A stretch of DNA of 64,000 nucleotides from BOG-931 sp963781725 (GTDB taxonomy: Bacteria; Pseudomonadota; Alphaproteobacteria; Rhizobiales; Xanthobacteraceae). Positions 16,939 through 25,546 of this stretch are shown one piece after another. The position numbers and the translations under genes were made by a program. A model generated the notes under the pieces. It had not been told where the DNA came from, did not search any database, and saw nothing but the letters and a program-made list of their open reading frames with translations. The stretch covers positions 930,001 through 994,000 of the forward strand of contig CAWAGV010000002.1 in assembly GCA_963781725.1 (NCBI GenBank), read 5' to 3'. Position 1 is the stretch's first letter; every line of letters starts with the position of its first letter.

Positions 16939-17922
16939 ATGACGAAATTCGTCGGAAAACGCCGATTTTTGGCGTCAATTCTGCTGTTCGCAGGCATCGT
17001 CGCCGTTTCGCAGCCTGCGGCCGCGGCATGGCCGGAACGCCCGGTGAAGGTCATTGTCGGCTTCGCCCCGGGCGGTCCGACCGATTTGACCGCCCGGTTG
17101 CTGGCGCAAACCCTTTCGATGCAGACCGGCAAGAACTTCTTCGTCGAGAACACGCCCGGCGCCGGCGGCAATGTCGGCGCGATCAAGGCCAAGGATTCTG
17201 CGGCAGACGGCTACACGATCCTGGTGACCGGCGGCAATCTCACCAACGCTCCGTATCTCTACGCCAATGCCGGCTTCGACCCGATCAAGGATTTCGACGC
17301 GGTAACGGTCGCCGCTGCGACGCCGGTGGTGCTCGCGGTCAATCCGGCCGTACCGGCCAAGACGGTGAAGGAGCTGGTCGAGTGGATCCGCGCCAATCCC
17401 GGCAAGGAAAGTTTTGCTTCGCCCGGCACCGGCACGCCGCCGCAACTCACAGGTTCGCTGTTTGCGGAGGCGCTGCATCTCGATCTTGTCCATGTGCCGT
17501 TCAACGGCGGCGGCACGGCGGTTGAAGCCACCGTCGGCAATCACACGCCGATTTCGTTTGGCGCCGCCGCCCCCGCGGTGCCGCTGATCAAGGCTGGCCA
17601 GTTGCGCGGGCTCGCCGTCACCGGCAAGGAGCGTTCGCCGGCGCTGCCCGACGTGCCGACCATGACCGAGGCCGGCTTTCCGGAAGTCATCGGCGTAACC
17701 TGGACCGCGGTCGCGGTGCCGGCCGGCACGCCGAAGGAAATCATTGCACAGCTGCGCGACCTGATCGCGAAAGGACTGGCAACGCAGGACGTCAAGGACA
17801 AGCTCGCCGCGATGGCCTATGTGCCGATCGGCAACACGCCCGAAGAGTGCGCCGCATTCTTCAAGTCCGAAATGGCGACCTGGGGCAAGGTGATCAAGGA
17901 CGCCGGGCTGAAGGCGGAGTGA
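16939..17922 (+). CDS. TTT-family (Bug-type) periplasmic substrate-binding protein
   Basis: A 327-residue binding protein: signal peptide (FLASILLFAGIVAVSQPAAAA), WPERPVKVIVGFAPGGPTDLTARL, ENTPGAGGNVGA, ADGYTILV, GTPPQLTGSLF, LPDVPTMTEAGFPE. GAGGGAGG sits just before the ATG at 16939. It is the second of three such proteins here and, like the others, has no TctA/TctB genes beside it. The ligand is unknown; dicarboxylates or tricarboxylates are typical. Confidence 0.9.
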   Translation: MTKFVGKRRFLASILLFAGIVAVSQPAAAAWPERPVKVIVGFAPGGPTDLTARLLAQTLSMQTGKNFFVENTPGAGGNVGAIKAKDSAADGYTILVTGGNLTNAPYLYANAGFDPIKDFDAVTVAAATPVVLAVNPAVPAKTVKELVEWIRANPGKESFASPGTGTPPQLTGSLFAEALHLDLVHVPFNGGGTAVEATVGNHTPISFGAAAPAVPLIKAGQLRGLAVTGKERSPALPDVPTMTEAGFPEVIGVTWTAVAVPAGTPKEIIAQLRDLIAKGLATQDVKDKLAAMAYVPIGNTPEECAAFFKSEMATWGKVIKDAGLKAE

Positions 17923-17930
17923 TCTTTCAC

Positions 17931-18028
17931 GTCATCGCCGGGCTTGTCCCGGCGATCTCGATCAGGTTGGCAAGGAGGCGCCAGTCGAAACGAGATGCCC
18001 GGGTCAAGCCCGGGCATGACGATGACAA
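17931..18028. repeat. Palindromic intergenic repeat
   Basis: Inverted arms CGTCATCGCCGGGCTTGTCC and CCCGGGTCAAGCCCGGGCAT-GACG flank a less symmetric centre. The type matches other Bradyrhizobium-like palindromic repeats in this window. It lies between convergent genes and may serve as a bidirectional terminator. Confidence 0.75.
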
Positions 18029-18069
18029 ACGTTGAACCGCTATAGCCGCGGGCGAAAGCCGCTCGTCCG

Positions 18070-19365
18070 TCAGCGCATCTTCAGGAGGATGACCTGATCG
18101 CTGGTTGGATCGGTGACCGGCCGCAGCTTCTTGACCTGATCCGCCGACACGGCTTGCGCGCTGTTGCCCCAGGCGCCGCGCACGAAGCTCAGCACGTCGG
18201 CGATCTGCGCGTCGGTCAATTGCACGCGGAACTGCGGCATGCGGTAGGCATCCGGCACGCCCTTCACCACCAAAGGCTCCGCGCCGTTCAAGACCAGATT
18301 GATGAGCGACGATGCGTTGGCGTCTAGCACGGCTGGATTGCCGGCAAGCGGCGGCATGAACGGGGGTTGGCCTTTGCCGTCGGCGCCATGGCAGGCGGCG
18401 CATGCGCCGAAATAGGTATTTGAACCCGCCGTGCTCTGCGGCGATTTCGTCGCGGCGTCGTTGTAAGCGAACGCCGGCTGCTCGGTTGTCGCCGGCAGCG
18501 ACTTGAGAAACACCGCCATGGCGTGGAGATCGTCGTCGGTCAGGTACGGTGTGCTGTTGTTGACGACATCGAGCATCGAGCCGAATGCAACACTTCTGTC
18601 GTTATGGCCGGTCTTGAGAAAAGCCTGAAGATCGTCGACCGACCATGAGCCGAGGCCGGTCAGCCGATCACCCCGTAGATTGGGCGCGGACCAGGCATCG
18701 AGCTCGGCACCCTGCAAATAGGCAGGGCTGCCGTCGTCGAGCGCCTTTTCCTGAATTGCAAAACCGCGTGGCGTGTGGCAAGCGCCGCAATGTTCGAGGC
18801 CCTCGACCAGATAAGCGCCGCGATTCCAGACCGCATCATGATCCGGGCGCGGCGTGAAGCCTGTGCCCGGCGCGAAAACCAGATTCCATAACGCCAGCGG
18901 CCAGCGCGGGCTCAGATACCAGGCGATCTCGTTCGGCTTGTTCGGCTGCTTCACCGCCGGCACTTCTTTCATGAAGAACGCATAGAGCTCCTTGAGGTCG
19001 TCGTCGGTGATCTTGGCGTAGGACGGGTACGGCATCGCCGGATAAAGGTGGTGCCCGTCCTTGGCGACGCCGGAACGCACGGCACGGTCAAAATCCTCAA
19101 GCGAGTAGTTGCCGATGCCGGTGTCCGGATCCGGGGTGATGTTGGTCGAATAGATCGCCCCCATCGGCGTGCCCATCTTCAATCCGCCGGCAAATGCCTT
19201 GCCGCCCTTGACCGAATGACAGGCGACGCAATCGCCGGCGCGGGCGAGATACTCGCCCTTACTGGCAGGCGCCGTGTTTGTTGCTGTTTGCGTCTGTTGT
19301 GCATGGGACGCCGTGCTGGCGCATGACAGCAGGAGAACGACGGCAAAAAATTTGAACTGGCTCAT
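18070..19365 (-). CDS. Triheme cytochrome c subunit of an alcohol/aldehyde or molybdo-hydroxylase dehydrogenase
   Basis: A 431-residue exported cytochrome with a signal peptide (FFAVVLLLSCASTASHA) and three CxxCH haem sites: CVACH (about residue 46), CGACH (about 194) and CAACH (about 323). Each is followed by a class-I cytochrome domain with a Met ligand. The arrangement is that of the membrane-associated triheme subunit of periplasmic alcohol or aldehyde dehydrogenases. It is the last gene of an operon with a Tat-exported molybdopterin subunit and a [2Fe-2S] subunit, so it probably takes electrons from that enzyme to the ubiquinone or cytochrome pool. Confidence 0.9.
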   Translation of the reverse strand: MSQFKFFAVVLLLSCASTASHAQQTQTATNTAPASKGEYLARAGDCVACHSVKGGKAFAGGLKMGTPMGAIYSTNITPDPDTGIGNYSLEDFDRAVRSGVAKDGHHLYPAMPYPSYAKITDDDLKELYAFFMKEVPAVKQPNKPNEIAWYLSPRWPLALWNLVFAPGTGFTPRPDHDAVWNRGAYLVEGLEHCGACHTPRGFAIQEKALDDGSPAYLQGAELDAWSAPNLRGDRLTGLGSWSVDDLQAFLKTGHNDRSVAFGSMLDVVNNSTPYLTDDDLHAMAVFLKSLPATTEQPAFAYNDAATKSPQSTAGSNTYFGACAACHGADGKGQPPFMPPLAGNPAVLDANASSLINLVLNGAEPLVVKGVPDAYRMPQFRVQLTDAQIADVLSFVRGAWGNSAQAVSADQVKKLRPVTDPTSDQVILLKMR

Positions 19366-19455
19366 GTGTTCGACTGGATGACTGATATGGCGTGCCCGCG
19401 GCGCCGCCGATCAAAAAAATTGCGAAGCGGCCTGCGCCGCTCCGCAAGGTGAAAA

Positions 19456-21657
19456 TCAGACCGGGTTGTACGACAGATCGTGATCGATGATCGGCAGGCT
19501 GCGGATGCGCTTGCCGGTTGCGGCAAAAATCGCGTTGACCACCGCGCCGGCAATTGGCGGCGTTGCGGGCTCGCCCGCGCCGCCCCAGACCTTTCCGCCG
19601 CTGGGAACCAGATGGACATCGATCTTCGGCGCTTCGGCGAACCGGACCATCCGGTAGGTGTCGAAATTGCCCTGGACCGCAGCGCCGTCCTTGATCGATA
19701 TCTTGCCGAACAGTGCTGCCGACAACCCGAAGATCACGCTGCCTTCGGCCTGCTCGGCGATTGTCAGCGGATTGACCATGTAGCGCGTGTCGAGCGCCAC
19801 CGTGACGCGATTCACTTTCAAATCGCCGTTTGGCTTGACGGTCACTTCGGCGACCTGCGCGCACAGGCTGTCGGTGTCCGTGCAAATCGCGATGCCGCGG
19901 CCGGAGCCGCGGGGCAACGGTTTGCCCCAATCGCCTTTTTCCGCCGCGGTATCGAGCACTTTCAGCCAGTCGGGCTTGCCTTCAAGAAGCTTGCGCCGAA
20001 CCTGATAGGCGTCGAAACCGCTCGCCGCCGCGATCTCGTCGAGGAAGCTCTCGATCGCGAAGACATGCTGGTTCGCGCCTGGCGCCCGCCAGAACCAGAC
20101 CGGCAGGTGGGTGTTGCGGAGCACGGTCTGGATGCGGGTATTGGGGATCTTGTAACCGTTATCGGCCAGTCCCGCGGTCGCCTGCGCTTCCGGCTTGTCG
20201 GGTGACGTCGGTCTGCCGACGCTGGCCCAGATCGAGGAGGTGACGACGCGCATCGACCACGCGGTCGGCATGCCATCCGCGCCCGCGGCGGCCTTGAATG
20301 CCACCACGGCGTGCGGACGGAATTTGTCCTGCCGGGTATCTTCCTCGCGCGTCCAGACCAGCTTCACCGGTCGCTGCACGACTTTGGCGATCGCGATCGC
20401 CTGCGCGATCTCGTCGCTGGCGTCGCGCCGCCCGAAGCCGCCGCCGACAAAGCCGTTATGGACGTAGACCTGCTCCGGTTCGAGACCGGCGGCTTTTGCC
20501 GCGGCCTCGGTCGCTTCGTCAGCGGCCTGAGTGCCGACCCACACGTCGAGCCGATCGGCCTGCAGATGCACGGTCGCGTTCATCGGCTCCATCGGCGAGT
20601 GCGAAAGGTAAGGCGTCTCATAAATCGCCTCGAATGTTTTCGCAGCGCCCGACATCGCCTGATCGACGTCACCGTCGTTGCGCACCGTCGCCATCTTGGC
20701 GTTGAGCACGGCGTCACGGAATTGGGCCGAGAGCTTATCGCTGTCGAGCGTGCCGGGCTCGCCGGTGTCCCATTCCGGCTGCAACCTTGCGAGCGCCTGT
20801 TTGGCACGCCAGTAGCTGCCTTCGGCAACCACGGCGACGGCGTTATCGAGCTTCACCATCTTGATGACGCCGGGCGCGCCGGCGAGCACCGAGTCATCGA
20901 CGCTCTTGAGCTTGCCGCCGGGAACCGGACAGGCCTGGATCGCCGCGAACACCATGCCCGGCAACTGCGCGTCGATGCCGAATTTGGCCGATCCGTCGAT
21001 CTTGTGCACCACGTCGATGCGCGGCATCGGCGTGCCGATAAAGGTGAACTGATCGGGCGTTTTGATTTTGGGTTCCTGCGCCAGCTTTATCTTCGCCGCG
21101 TCCGCAGCCAGTTCGCCATAGCGCAGCGTCTGCCCGGACGGTTTATGGCTGACGACGCTTTTCTCGGCCGAGCATTCCGCTGCCGGCACGTTCCATCGCG
21201 CGGCCGCCGCGGCGATCAGGCGCTCACGCCCGCTGGCGCCGACCTGCTGCACCAGCTTTTGCGAGGCGCGGACCGAGCGGCTGCCGTTCGAGAACATGCC
21301 GCCGTAGACTTTGTTCTCACGAAGATTCCGGTTCGGCGAGGCATATTCGATCCGCACCTTGGACCAATCGGCCTGCAGCTCTTCATTGAGCATCATCGGG
21401 ACGGCGGTCATGCTGCCCTGGCCCATCTCGGACCGCTGATAGCGGATCAAAACGGAATCGTCGGGATCGATCGCGACCCACGCGTCGATTTCGTTCGCAG
21501 CGTAGGCGTTGTCTTCGTTCCACGGCTCGGCGACGACGGTTGCAGCTTCGGCAATGTCTGGTCTGGCGCCGATGCCAATCATGAGGCCGCCGGCGGCGCT
21601 CGTTGAAGTCAGGAGGAAAAGGCGGCGGGTGAGGTTCGTGTCGAGGTTCGTGTTCAT
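19456..21657 (-). CDS. Xanthine-dehydrogenase-family molybdopterin subunit (isoquinoline 1-oxidoreductase beta type)
   Basis: A 733-residue subunit with an N-terminal Tat signal (TRRLFLLTSTSAAGGLMIG). It has two duplicated aldehyde-oxidase domains: YQRSEMGQGSMTAVPMMLNEEL, SPMEPMNATVH, FVGGGFGRRDASDEIAQA (molybdenum cofactor site), and WGGAGEPATPP near the end, with the catalytic Glu in the GEP/GE context. This order and length match IorB-like enzymes that hydroxylate N-heterocycles or oxidise aldehydes in the periplasm. ATG 21657 has GAGG eight bases upstream; a GTG nine bases earlier is an alternative. It sits directly after the [2Fe-2S] subunit gene. Confidence 0.9.
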   Translation of the reverse strand: MNTNLDTNLTRRLFLLTSTSAAGGLMIGIGARPDIAEAATVVAEPWNEDNAYAANEIDAWVAIDPDDSVLIRYQRSEMGQGSMTAVPMMLNEELQADWSKVRIEYASPNRNLRENKVYGGMFSNGSRSVRASQKLVQQVGASGRERLIAAAAARWNVPAAECSAEKSVVSHKPSGQTLRYGELAADAAKIKLAQEPKIKTPDQFTFIGTPMPRIDVVHKIDGSAKFGIDAQLPGMVFAAIQACPVPGGKLKSVDDSVLAGAPGVIKMVKLDNAVAVVAEGSYWRAKQALARLQPEWDTGEPGTLDSDKLSAQFRDAVLNAKMATVRNDGDVDQAMSGAAKTFEAIYETPYLSHSPMEPMNATVHLQADRLDVWVGTQAADEATEAAAKAAGLEPEQVYVHNGFVGGGFGRRDASDEIAQAIAIAKVVQRPVKLVWTREEDTRQDKFRPHAVVAFKAAAGADGMPTAWSMRVVTSSIWASVGRPTSPDKPEAQATAGLADNGYKIPNTRIQTVLRNTHLPVWFWRAPGANQHVFAIESFLDEIAAASGFDAYQVRRKLLEGKPDWLKVLDTAAEKGDWGKPLPRGSGRGIAICTDTDSLCAQVAEVTVKPNGDLKVNRVTVALDTRYMVNPLTIAEQAEGSVIFGLSAALFGKISIKDGAAVQGNFDTYRMVRFAEAPKIDVHLVPSGGKVWGGAGEPATPPIAGAVVNAIFAATGKRIRSLPIIDHDLSYNPV

Positions 21658-21667
21658 GGCGCCCACC

Positions 21668-22123
21668 TCACGCTTTCAACATGTCGGCGGCGCGGTGAAT
21701 CGCGCGGCGAAGCCGCTCGTAAGTCCCGCAGCGGCAAATATTGGTGATGTTGGCGTCGATATCGGCATCGGTCGGATTGGGAAATTTCTTGAGGAAGTCG
21801 ACCGTCGCCATGATCTGGCCGGACTGGCAGTAGCCGCATTGCGGCACATCCTCGGCCAGCCAGGCCTGCTGCACCGGATGTTTGCCGTCCGGCGACAGGC
21901 CCTCGATTGTGGTGATGCTGACGTGGGACAGCGTACCGATCGGCACCGAGCAGGAACGAACCGCCCTGCCATCAATATGGACAGTGCAGGCGCCGCATTG
22001 CGCGATGCCGCAGCCGAATTTCGTGCCGGTCAACCCGACGGCGTCGCGCAGCGCCCAGAGCAGAGGCGTGTCGGGTTCCAGATTGATCGTGTGCGGTGTT
22101 CCGTTGACCGTGAGCGTAATCAT
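21668..22123 (-). CDS. [2Fe-2S] subunit of the molybdenum hydroxylase (isoquinoline 1-oxidoreductase alpha type)
   Basis: A 151-residue two-cluster ferredoxin subunit. The plant-type cluster is in CGIAQCGACTVHIDG..RSC (about residues 39-59). The second cluster is in CGYCQSGQI and CRCGTYERLRRAI in the helical C-terminal domain. It has no signal, so it would travel with the Tat-exported large subunit. First gene of the three-gene operon, ending 11 bases before the large subunit's start. Confidence 0.92.
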   Translation of the reverse strand: MITLTVNGTPHTINLEPDTPLLWALRDAVGLTGTKFGCGIAQCGACTVHIDGRAVRSCSVPIGTLSHVSITTIEGLSPDGKHPVQQAWLAEDVPQCGYCQSGQIMATVDFLKKFPNPTDADIDANITNICRCGTYERLRRAIHRAADMLKA

Positions 22124-22380
22124 GAGGCTCTCTTCGGTTATTGGCCGGACCTTACGGGTCGGGGCGGCTTCAGGCTGGCCGGGGGCCCATTTCCTTGATT
22201 CAATTGGCAAAGCCAATCATGGTTCCGTCAATTCAGCAACCGTCCATCACGTGCCCGTTCGGGGGCGTTGGCCAATGCCCTCCAAAAGATGGTGAGGCCT
22301 CGTTCCGAGACTGCTGTTGCGGTCAGCAACGCGACCGCAATTTTCGTCGCACCAACATCGATGGTTCTCGCGATGCGCGA

Positions 22381-22578
22381 TCAGAATGCTTTAGGCAGTC
22401 CAGCCTGACGAAGAATTGCGTTTGCGGTGTGGCGGCTCGGAATACCGACCGGCACGGCAAAGTTTCTTCCGGTTATTGGACTGTGCCAGATTTCATGACT
22501 GCCCCTGCCCTGCCGGACAAGAACGCAACCGGCAGCTCTCAATAAGTCGCGCAACGGCCGGTCGAACTGCGGCGCCAT
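22381..22578 (-). CDS. hicA: HicA-like mRNA interferase toxin
   Basis: A 65-residue dsRBD-like toxin. RDLLRAAGCVLVRQGRGSHEIWHSP contains the GSH motif with the catalytic histidine. VPVG..SRHTANAILRQAGL is the typical HicA end. The start codon directly abuts the stop of the DUF1902 gene (TAAATG), which implies coupled translation with the antitoxin made first. Toxins of this type cut mRNA and inhibit translation. The gene lies at the left edge of the mobile region. Confidence 0.8.
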   Translation of the reverse strand: MAPQFDRPLRDLLRAAGCVLVRQGRGSHEIWHSPITGRNFAVPVGIPSRHTANAILRQAGLPKAF

Positions 22579-22815
22579 TTAAGCTGCAGCCGGTTCAGCT
22601 TCCCGTAGCGCAGTTATTTGCAGAAACAATTCCTGCGGGTCGATACCCGGATGGTTGTCGGGCAGCAGGTCGAGGGCCATGGCCGAAATTTTTGCCAGCA
22701 ACGCGTCGAGTGTCGGCGCATCGGCCGCTGCGGGAATATCGTCGCAATGCCCGCTCCAGACTGATGCTTCATCGTCCCAAGCGGCAGAAATCGTAAAGAT
22801 CACAGGTTTCGACAT
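22579..22815 (-). CDS. DUF1902-domain antitoxin partner of HicA
   Basis: A 78-residue protein: VIFTISAAWDDEASVWSGHCDDIP is a small HicB-like beta fold (DUF1902), followed by a helical LDALLAKISAMALDLLPDNHP and an acidic end. It lacks the DNA-binding ribbon-helix-helix or HTH tail of classical HicB, so DNA autoregulation is not obvious. It precedes hicA with no gap. A perfect palindrome 102 bases upstream (22917-22947) could be the operon's control site. Confidence 0.8.
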   Translation of the reverse strand: MSKPVIFTISAAWDDEASVWSGHCDDIPAAADAPTLDALLAKISAMALDLLPDNHPGIDPQELFLQITALREAEPAAA

Positions 22816-22916
22816 GTTTGCCCGCCGTTAGAACCAGATTCGAAAATACGCCAGCAACGATGGATTTCAAGTTTGAGCCCGTTGCGGGTTGCCTTTTTAC
22901 GGAAATGGGCTCTTGA

Positions 22917-22947
22917 CTTATATTCCTACATATATTAGGAATATAAG
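22917..22947. promoter_or_regulatory. Perfect 12-bp-arm inverted repeat upstream of the toxin-antitoxin pair
   Basis: CTTATATTCCTA and its exact reverse complement flank a 7-base AT spacer. The site is AT-rich in a GC-rich region. A TTGACT at 22913-22918 could be a -35 element. The outer 8 bases of the right arm are the target duplication of the adjacent IS1595 element, so the element inserted at the edge of this palindrome. Confidence 0.65.
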
Positions 22948-23046
22948 GCCGATGTACCCTCACTTGACATAAGGGATAAATCCTCCCAAAAGTCCGCCCC
23001 GACAGGCCGACGCAAAAGAGCCCCCGGTTGGGCCGTAATCGTGAAC

Positions 23047-23880
23047 CTACTCGGCGTCGTTATGCTGGGGAGCTATTTCAAAGGGAACGTCGTCACCGCC
23101 GGGCTGGCCAGTTCGGTTTTTGAGAAACCTATCAATATCGCCAGAGGCGCAGAGTTTGGTCGTCCGCTTTTGACCAAAGACATCGAAATATTCGATCAGG
23201 GCGACGAGGTAATACCGCTGACCGTTCGGCAAGACCTCGTAAGGAATCTCGTCGTTTTGGAACATGAATTGGCCGGGAGCCAAACTGACGGTACGCGGAT
23301 CGTCCCACTTGGGGGATTGCACTACGAAATCTCTGGGCATCGGCCACGGCAATTTTGCGACATATGCAGCATTCCTAATTCGATGTGCAGGGGTCTGACC
23401 GTAATTCCTGACTTCATATTGGATCATTACTTTGAACGGCGTGCCTTTTGCATCGGCCGTGACATTCACGGAATGGTAAGTGCCGAAAACATAGGCGCGC
23501 AATTGCCTTTCAGCAGTTTCTTCGGAACCCCTAACCAGACGCTGAGTGGCCCACCACAAAGTAAACGTGAACAAAACCAAAAGCGTGTCGGTGATCTTCA
23601 GCTTATGTCTGAAGATCGTCCAATATTCGGTAGCCTCATCGCTTCCATTGGGACCGTCGCGGCGGCTAGCGGGATTTATCGTATCTCCAGAGCCGCCGGT
23701 GTTTTGATTGGCTTCTACGGCTTTGCTGGTCTGCTGTTCGGCTTTGATATTTGGAGCCTGATTGAATGGAGACTGCGAGGACAATGAAACAACCGCCAAG
23801 GCAATCGCCAGTGCGATGCATAACGCAATCACAAATTCATTCGCGGGCCGTCTCAAATACCGCTGAAACGCTCTCAACAT
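23047..23880 (-). CDS. Passenger membrane protein of IS1595 element A
   Basis: A 277-residue protein with an N-terminal membrane helix (FVIALCIALAIALAVVSL, about residues 15-32), a disordered Gln/Asn/Gly-rich stretch, and a second helix (ITDTLLVLFTFTLWWATQRLV, about 96-116). A beta-rich C-terminal domain of about 150 residues follows (LRAYVFGTYHSVNV ... VRNYGQTPAHRIRN). The domain is likely exposed outside the membrane or in the cytosol beneath a hairpin. The start overlaps the transposase stop by seven bases, so it is translated from the element's own transcript. I do not recognise a function; similar two-helix proteins are usually annotated as hypothetical. Confidence 0.75.
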   Translation of the reverse strand: MLRAFQRYLRRPANEFVIALCIALAIALAVVSLSSQSPFNQAPNIKAEQQTSKAVEANQNTGGSGDTINPASRRDGPNGSDEATEYWTIFRHKLKITDTLLVLFTFTLWWATQRLVRGSEETAERQLRAYVFGTYHSVNVTADAKGTPFKVMIQYEVRNYGQTPAHRIRNAAYVAKLPWPMPRDFVVQSPKWDDPRTVSLAPGQFMFQNDEIPYEVLPNGQRYYLVALIEYFDVFGQKRTTKLCASGDIDRFLKNRTGQPGGDDVPFEIAPQHNDAE

Positions 23881-24782
23881 CCGCTTATGGCCGTTCCGAA
23901 AATATCGTCGTTGAACCGGTTGTTATATCGGAACTGAAACTCCGCGACATACAGCGGCAGGTATTTCTTGCTGACTTTGTGGAAGCTGCCGACGATACCG
24001 CGCTTGATGATCGACCAGAAGCCTTCAATCGTGTTTGTGTGAACCGCGCCGATAACGTAATGGTGCGCTGCGTGGAAAGCGCGGCCATGCGGGTAGTCGG
24101 TCAGGCCGCCATAGACGCGGCTTTCATCGGTCGCAAGCAGGCTGACTTTGTTGGAAACGGTCTCGCGTACGAAGCCTTCGGCGGCCTCTTTGGTTACGGA
24201 GTTGAGGACGCGAGCAACAACATTACCCTTGCGGCGGACAGCGCCGATTACGGCGACCTTGGTGGACGGCGCATGTTTGCCGCCATGGCCACGTTGCCAA
24301 GAGTGTTTGTTCTTATCTTTGCCGCCGATGTAGGTTTCATCGACTTCAACGATGCCGCCAAGCTTGTCCATATTCTGCTCGACAAGAGCGGTGCGGATTT
24401 TGTGGCCCATGAGCCAAGCGGTTTTGACCGAACCGAAACCCATGTAGCGCCCGATCTGGCGGCTGCTCATGCCCTTTTTACTGGTCAGCATGAGATGAGT
24501 GACCTTGAACCAGTCCCGCAGCGGCTTGTTGGTGTTCTCGAAGATGGTGCCAGCAATCACAGAGAAGCGGTAGCCGGTAGAACCACCCGGAGCGCATTGG
24601 GTGCACTGCCAATGCCATTTGCGGGACGGCAGGTCATAGACAGCCGGGTTACCGCAACGCGGGCAGACAACGCCTTTGGGCCATCGGCGGGCCTTCAGAT
24701 AGGCCTTGCAAGCGTCCTCATCGTCGACCGGAAACATGCGGTCAAACTGTGCGGAAGTCAGTTGGTGGACGGCCTTGGGCAT
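23874..24782 (-). CDS. IS1595-family (ISXO2-like) transposase
   Basis: A 302-residue transposase. The N-terminal zinc ribbon is CPRCGNPAVYDLPSRKWHWQCTQC (about residues 39-62). A helix-turn-helix region follows (KKGMSSRQIGRYMGFG), then the DDE-type core: VEVDETYIGGKDKN (first Asp), ATDESRVYGG (second Asp), and HTNTIEGFWSIIKRGIVG with the family-typical Asn. The length is complete and the frame unbroken. It lies 46 bases inside the right terminal repeat of element A. Confidence 0.95.
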   Translation of the reverse strand: MPKAVHQLTSAQFDRMFPVDDEDACKAYLKARRWPKGVVCPRCGNPAVYDLPSRKWHWQCTQCAPGGSTGYRFSVIAGTIFENTNKPLRDWFKVTHLMLTSKKGMSSRQIGRYMGFGSVKTAWLMGHKIRTALVEQNMDKLGGIVEVDETYIGGKDKNKHSWQRGHGGKHAPSTKVAVIGAVRRKGNVVARVLNSVTKEAAEGFVRETVSNKVSLLATDESRVYGGLTDYPHGRAFHAAHHYVIGAVHTNTIEGFWSIIKRGIVGSFHKVSKKYLPLYVAEFQFRYNNRFNDDIFGTAISGC

Positions 24783-24860
24783 CGGTCTATTCCCTCTCTG
24801 TGGAAGGATATTGCCCTGGCCTGGAGGTTATGTCAAGTACGGGAACATCGCCAATATAAG

Positions 24861-25478
24861 TTGTTCGCTCGTCGTGAGGGACGTCAACCGGTGACTCCGA
24901 GTGATGGAGCGGGCGCGGGTTCTGCGGGTTGGGTTCGTCAGCCCTTCTCGCAGGCGGCTTGGGCATCATGCCCGTCCGGCAAGTGTTCGGACTGCGAGGT
25001 GCTCGCTGCACTGGCGTCGGGGAGGCGCGTTGGCCTTTGATCCGGCGTTTCCAGGAAGCGCTGGCCCGGGCCGGGTTGGGAGGCAACTCCCATCAATCCG
25101 CAGTGGAGCGCCGAAAGGCGAGCGGCCCTGTCAAAAGGGCCGCGGCTGTGCCTGGTAACGGGTGCAGCTCCCGACTACGCGCCGCTCGGCGCTCCGCTTC
25201 CCTTGTTTTCAGGGGAAGCAAATTGAAATGCCTCACGTGCGTTCGAGGCGAAATCATCGCGATGCGTGACAACTGCACAGCGCGAGCGCGCTGCGAGAAC
25301 GAGAACGCTTGCGTCATTGCGGAGAACTCATCCGCCCCCGCGATAGCGGGGGAGGGGGACCATGCGAAGCATAGTGGAGGGGGCGCGGGCGGTGAAGAAG
25401 ATCCTGCGGCATCCGAAAATGCGTCGAGGCAAGCGCCCCTCCCACCGCACTTCGTGCGGTCCCCCTCCCCCGCTATCG
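24861..25478. other. 618-base non-coding gap between the two IS1595 elements
   Basis: I find no gene with convincing composition here, although several open frames exist. The left 350 bases are featureless GC-rich sequence (GGGACGTCAACCGGTGACTC onward). The right 140 bases are one arm and centre of a palindromic repeat that element B has split. The gap may be remnant host intergenic DNA or a decayed element. Confidence 0.5.
25336..25478. repeat. Palindromic intergenic repeat split by element B
   Basis: The left arm at 25336-25361 (CCCCGCGATAGCGGGGGAGG...) is matched by an inverted arm starting at 25459. That arm continues, after removal of element B and one copy of its target duplication, in 28484-28496 (CGCTATCGCGGGG). 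The element therefore inserted into the symmetric end of this repeat. Confidence 0.75.
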
Positions 25479-25546
25479 GGGAATTATCACCTTGACTCAG
25501 CAACTCCCCAAACCTATATTTGGGTTCAAGGAGATAGGAGCCAGTC

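Larger units (their letters stand above)
22948..24852 (-). mobile_element. IS1595-family element A (1905 bp) with a passenger gene
   Basis: Imperfect 25-bp terminal inverted repeats are at 22948-22972 and 24828-24852 (21 of 25 matching; shared core ACTTGACATAA). The flanking 8-bp direct repeats AATATAAG at 22940-22947 and 24853-24860 are exact. Inside are an ISXO2-like transposase gene and one membrane-protein gene in the same direction, overlapping by seven bases. The 8-bp duplication and gene family both fit IS1595. Ends and coding frames look intact, so the element may still be active. Confidence 0.9.

Noticed and set aside
24787..25086. A 99-residue minus-strand open frame across the end of element A
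   Set aside because: It crosses the terminal repeat and target duplication of the element, has a Pro/Arg-rich composition typical of chance frames in GC-rich DNA, and lacks a ribosome-binding site.
24929..25495. A 188-residue plus-strand open frame between the elements
   Set aside because: It runs through a palindromic repeat and into the terminal repeat of element B; composition is random-like.
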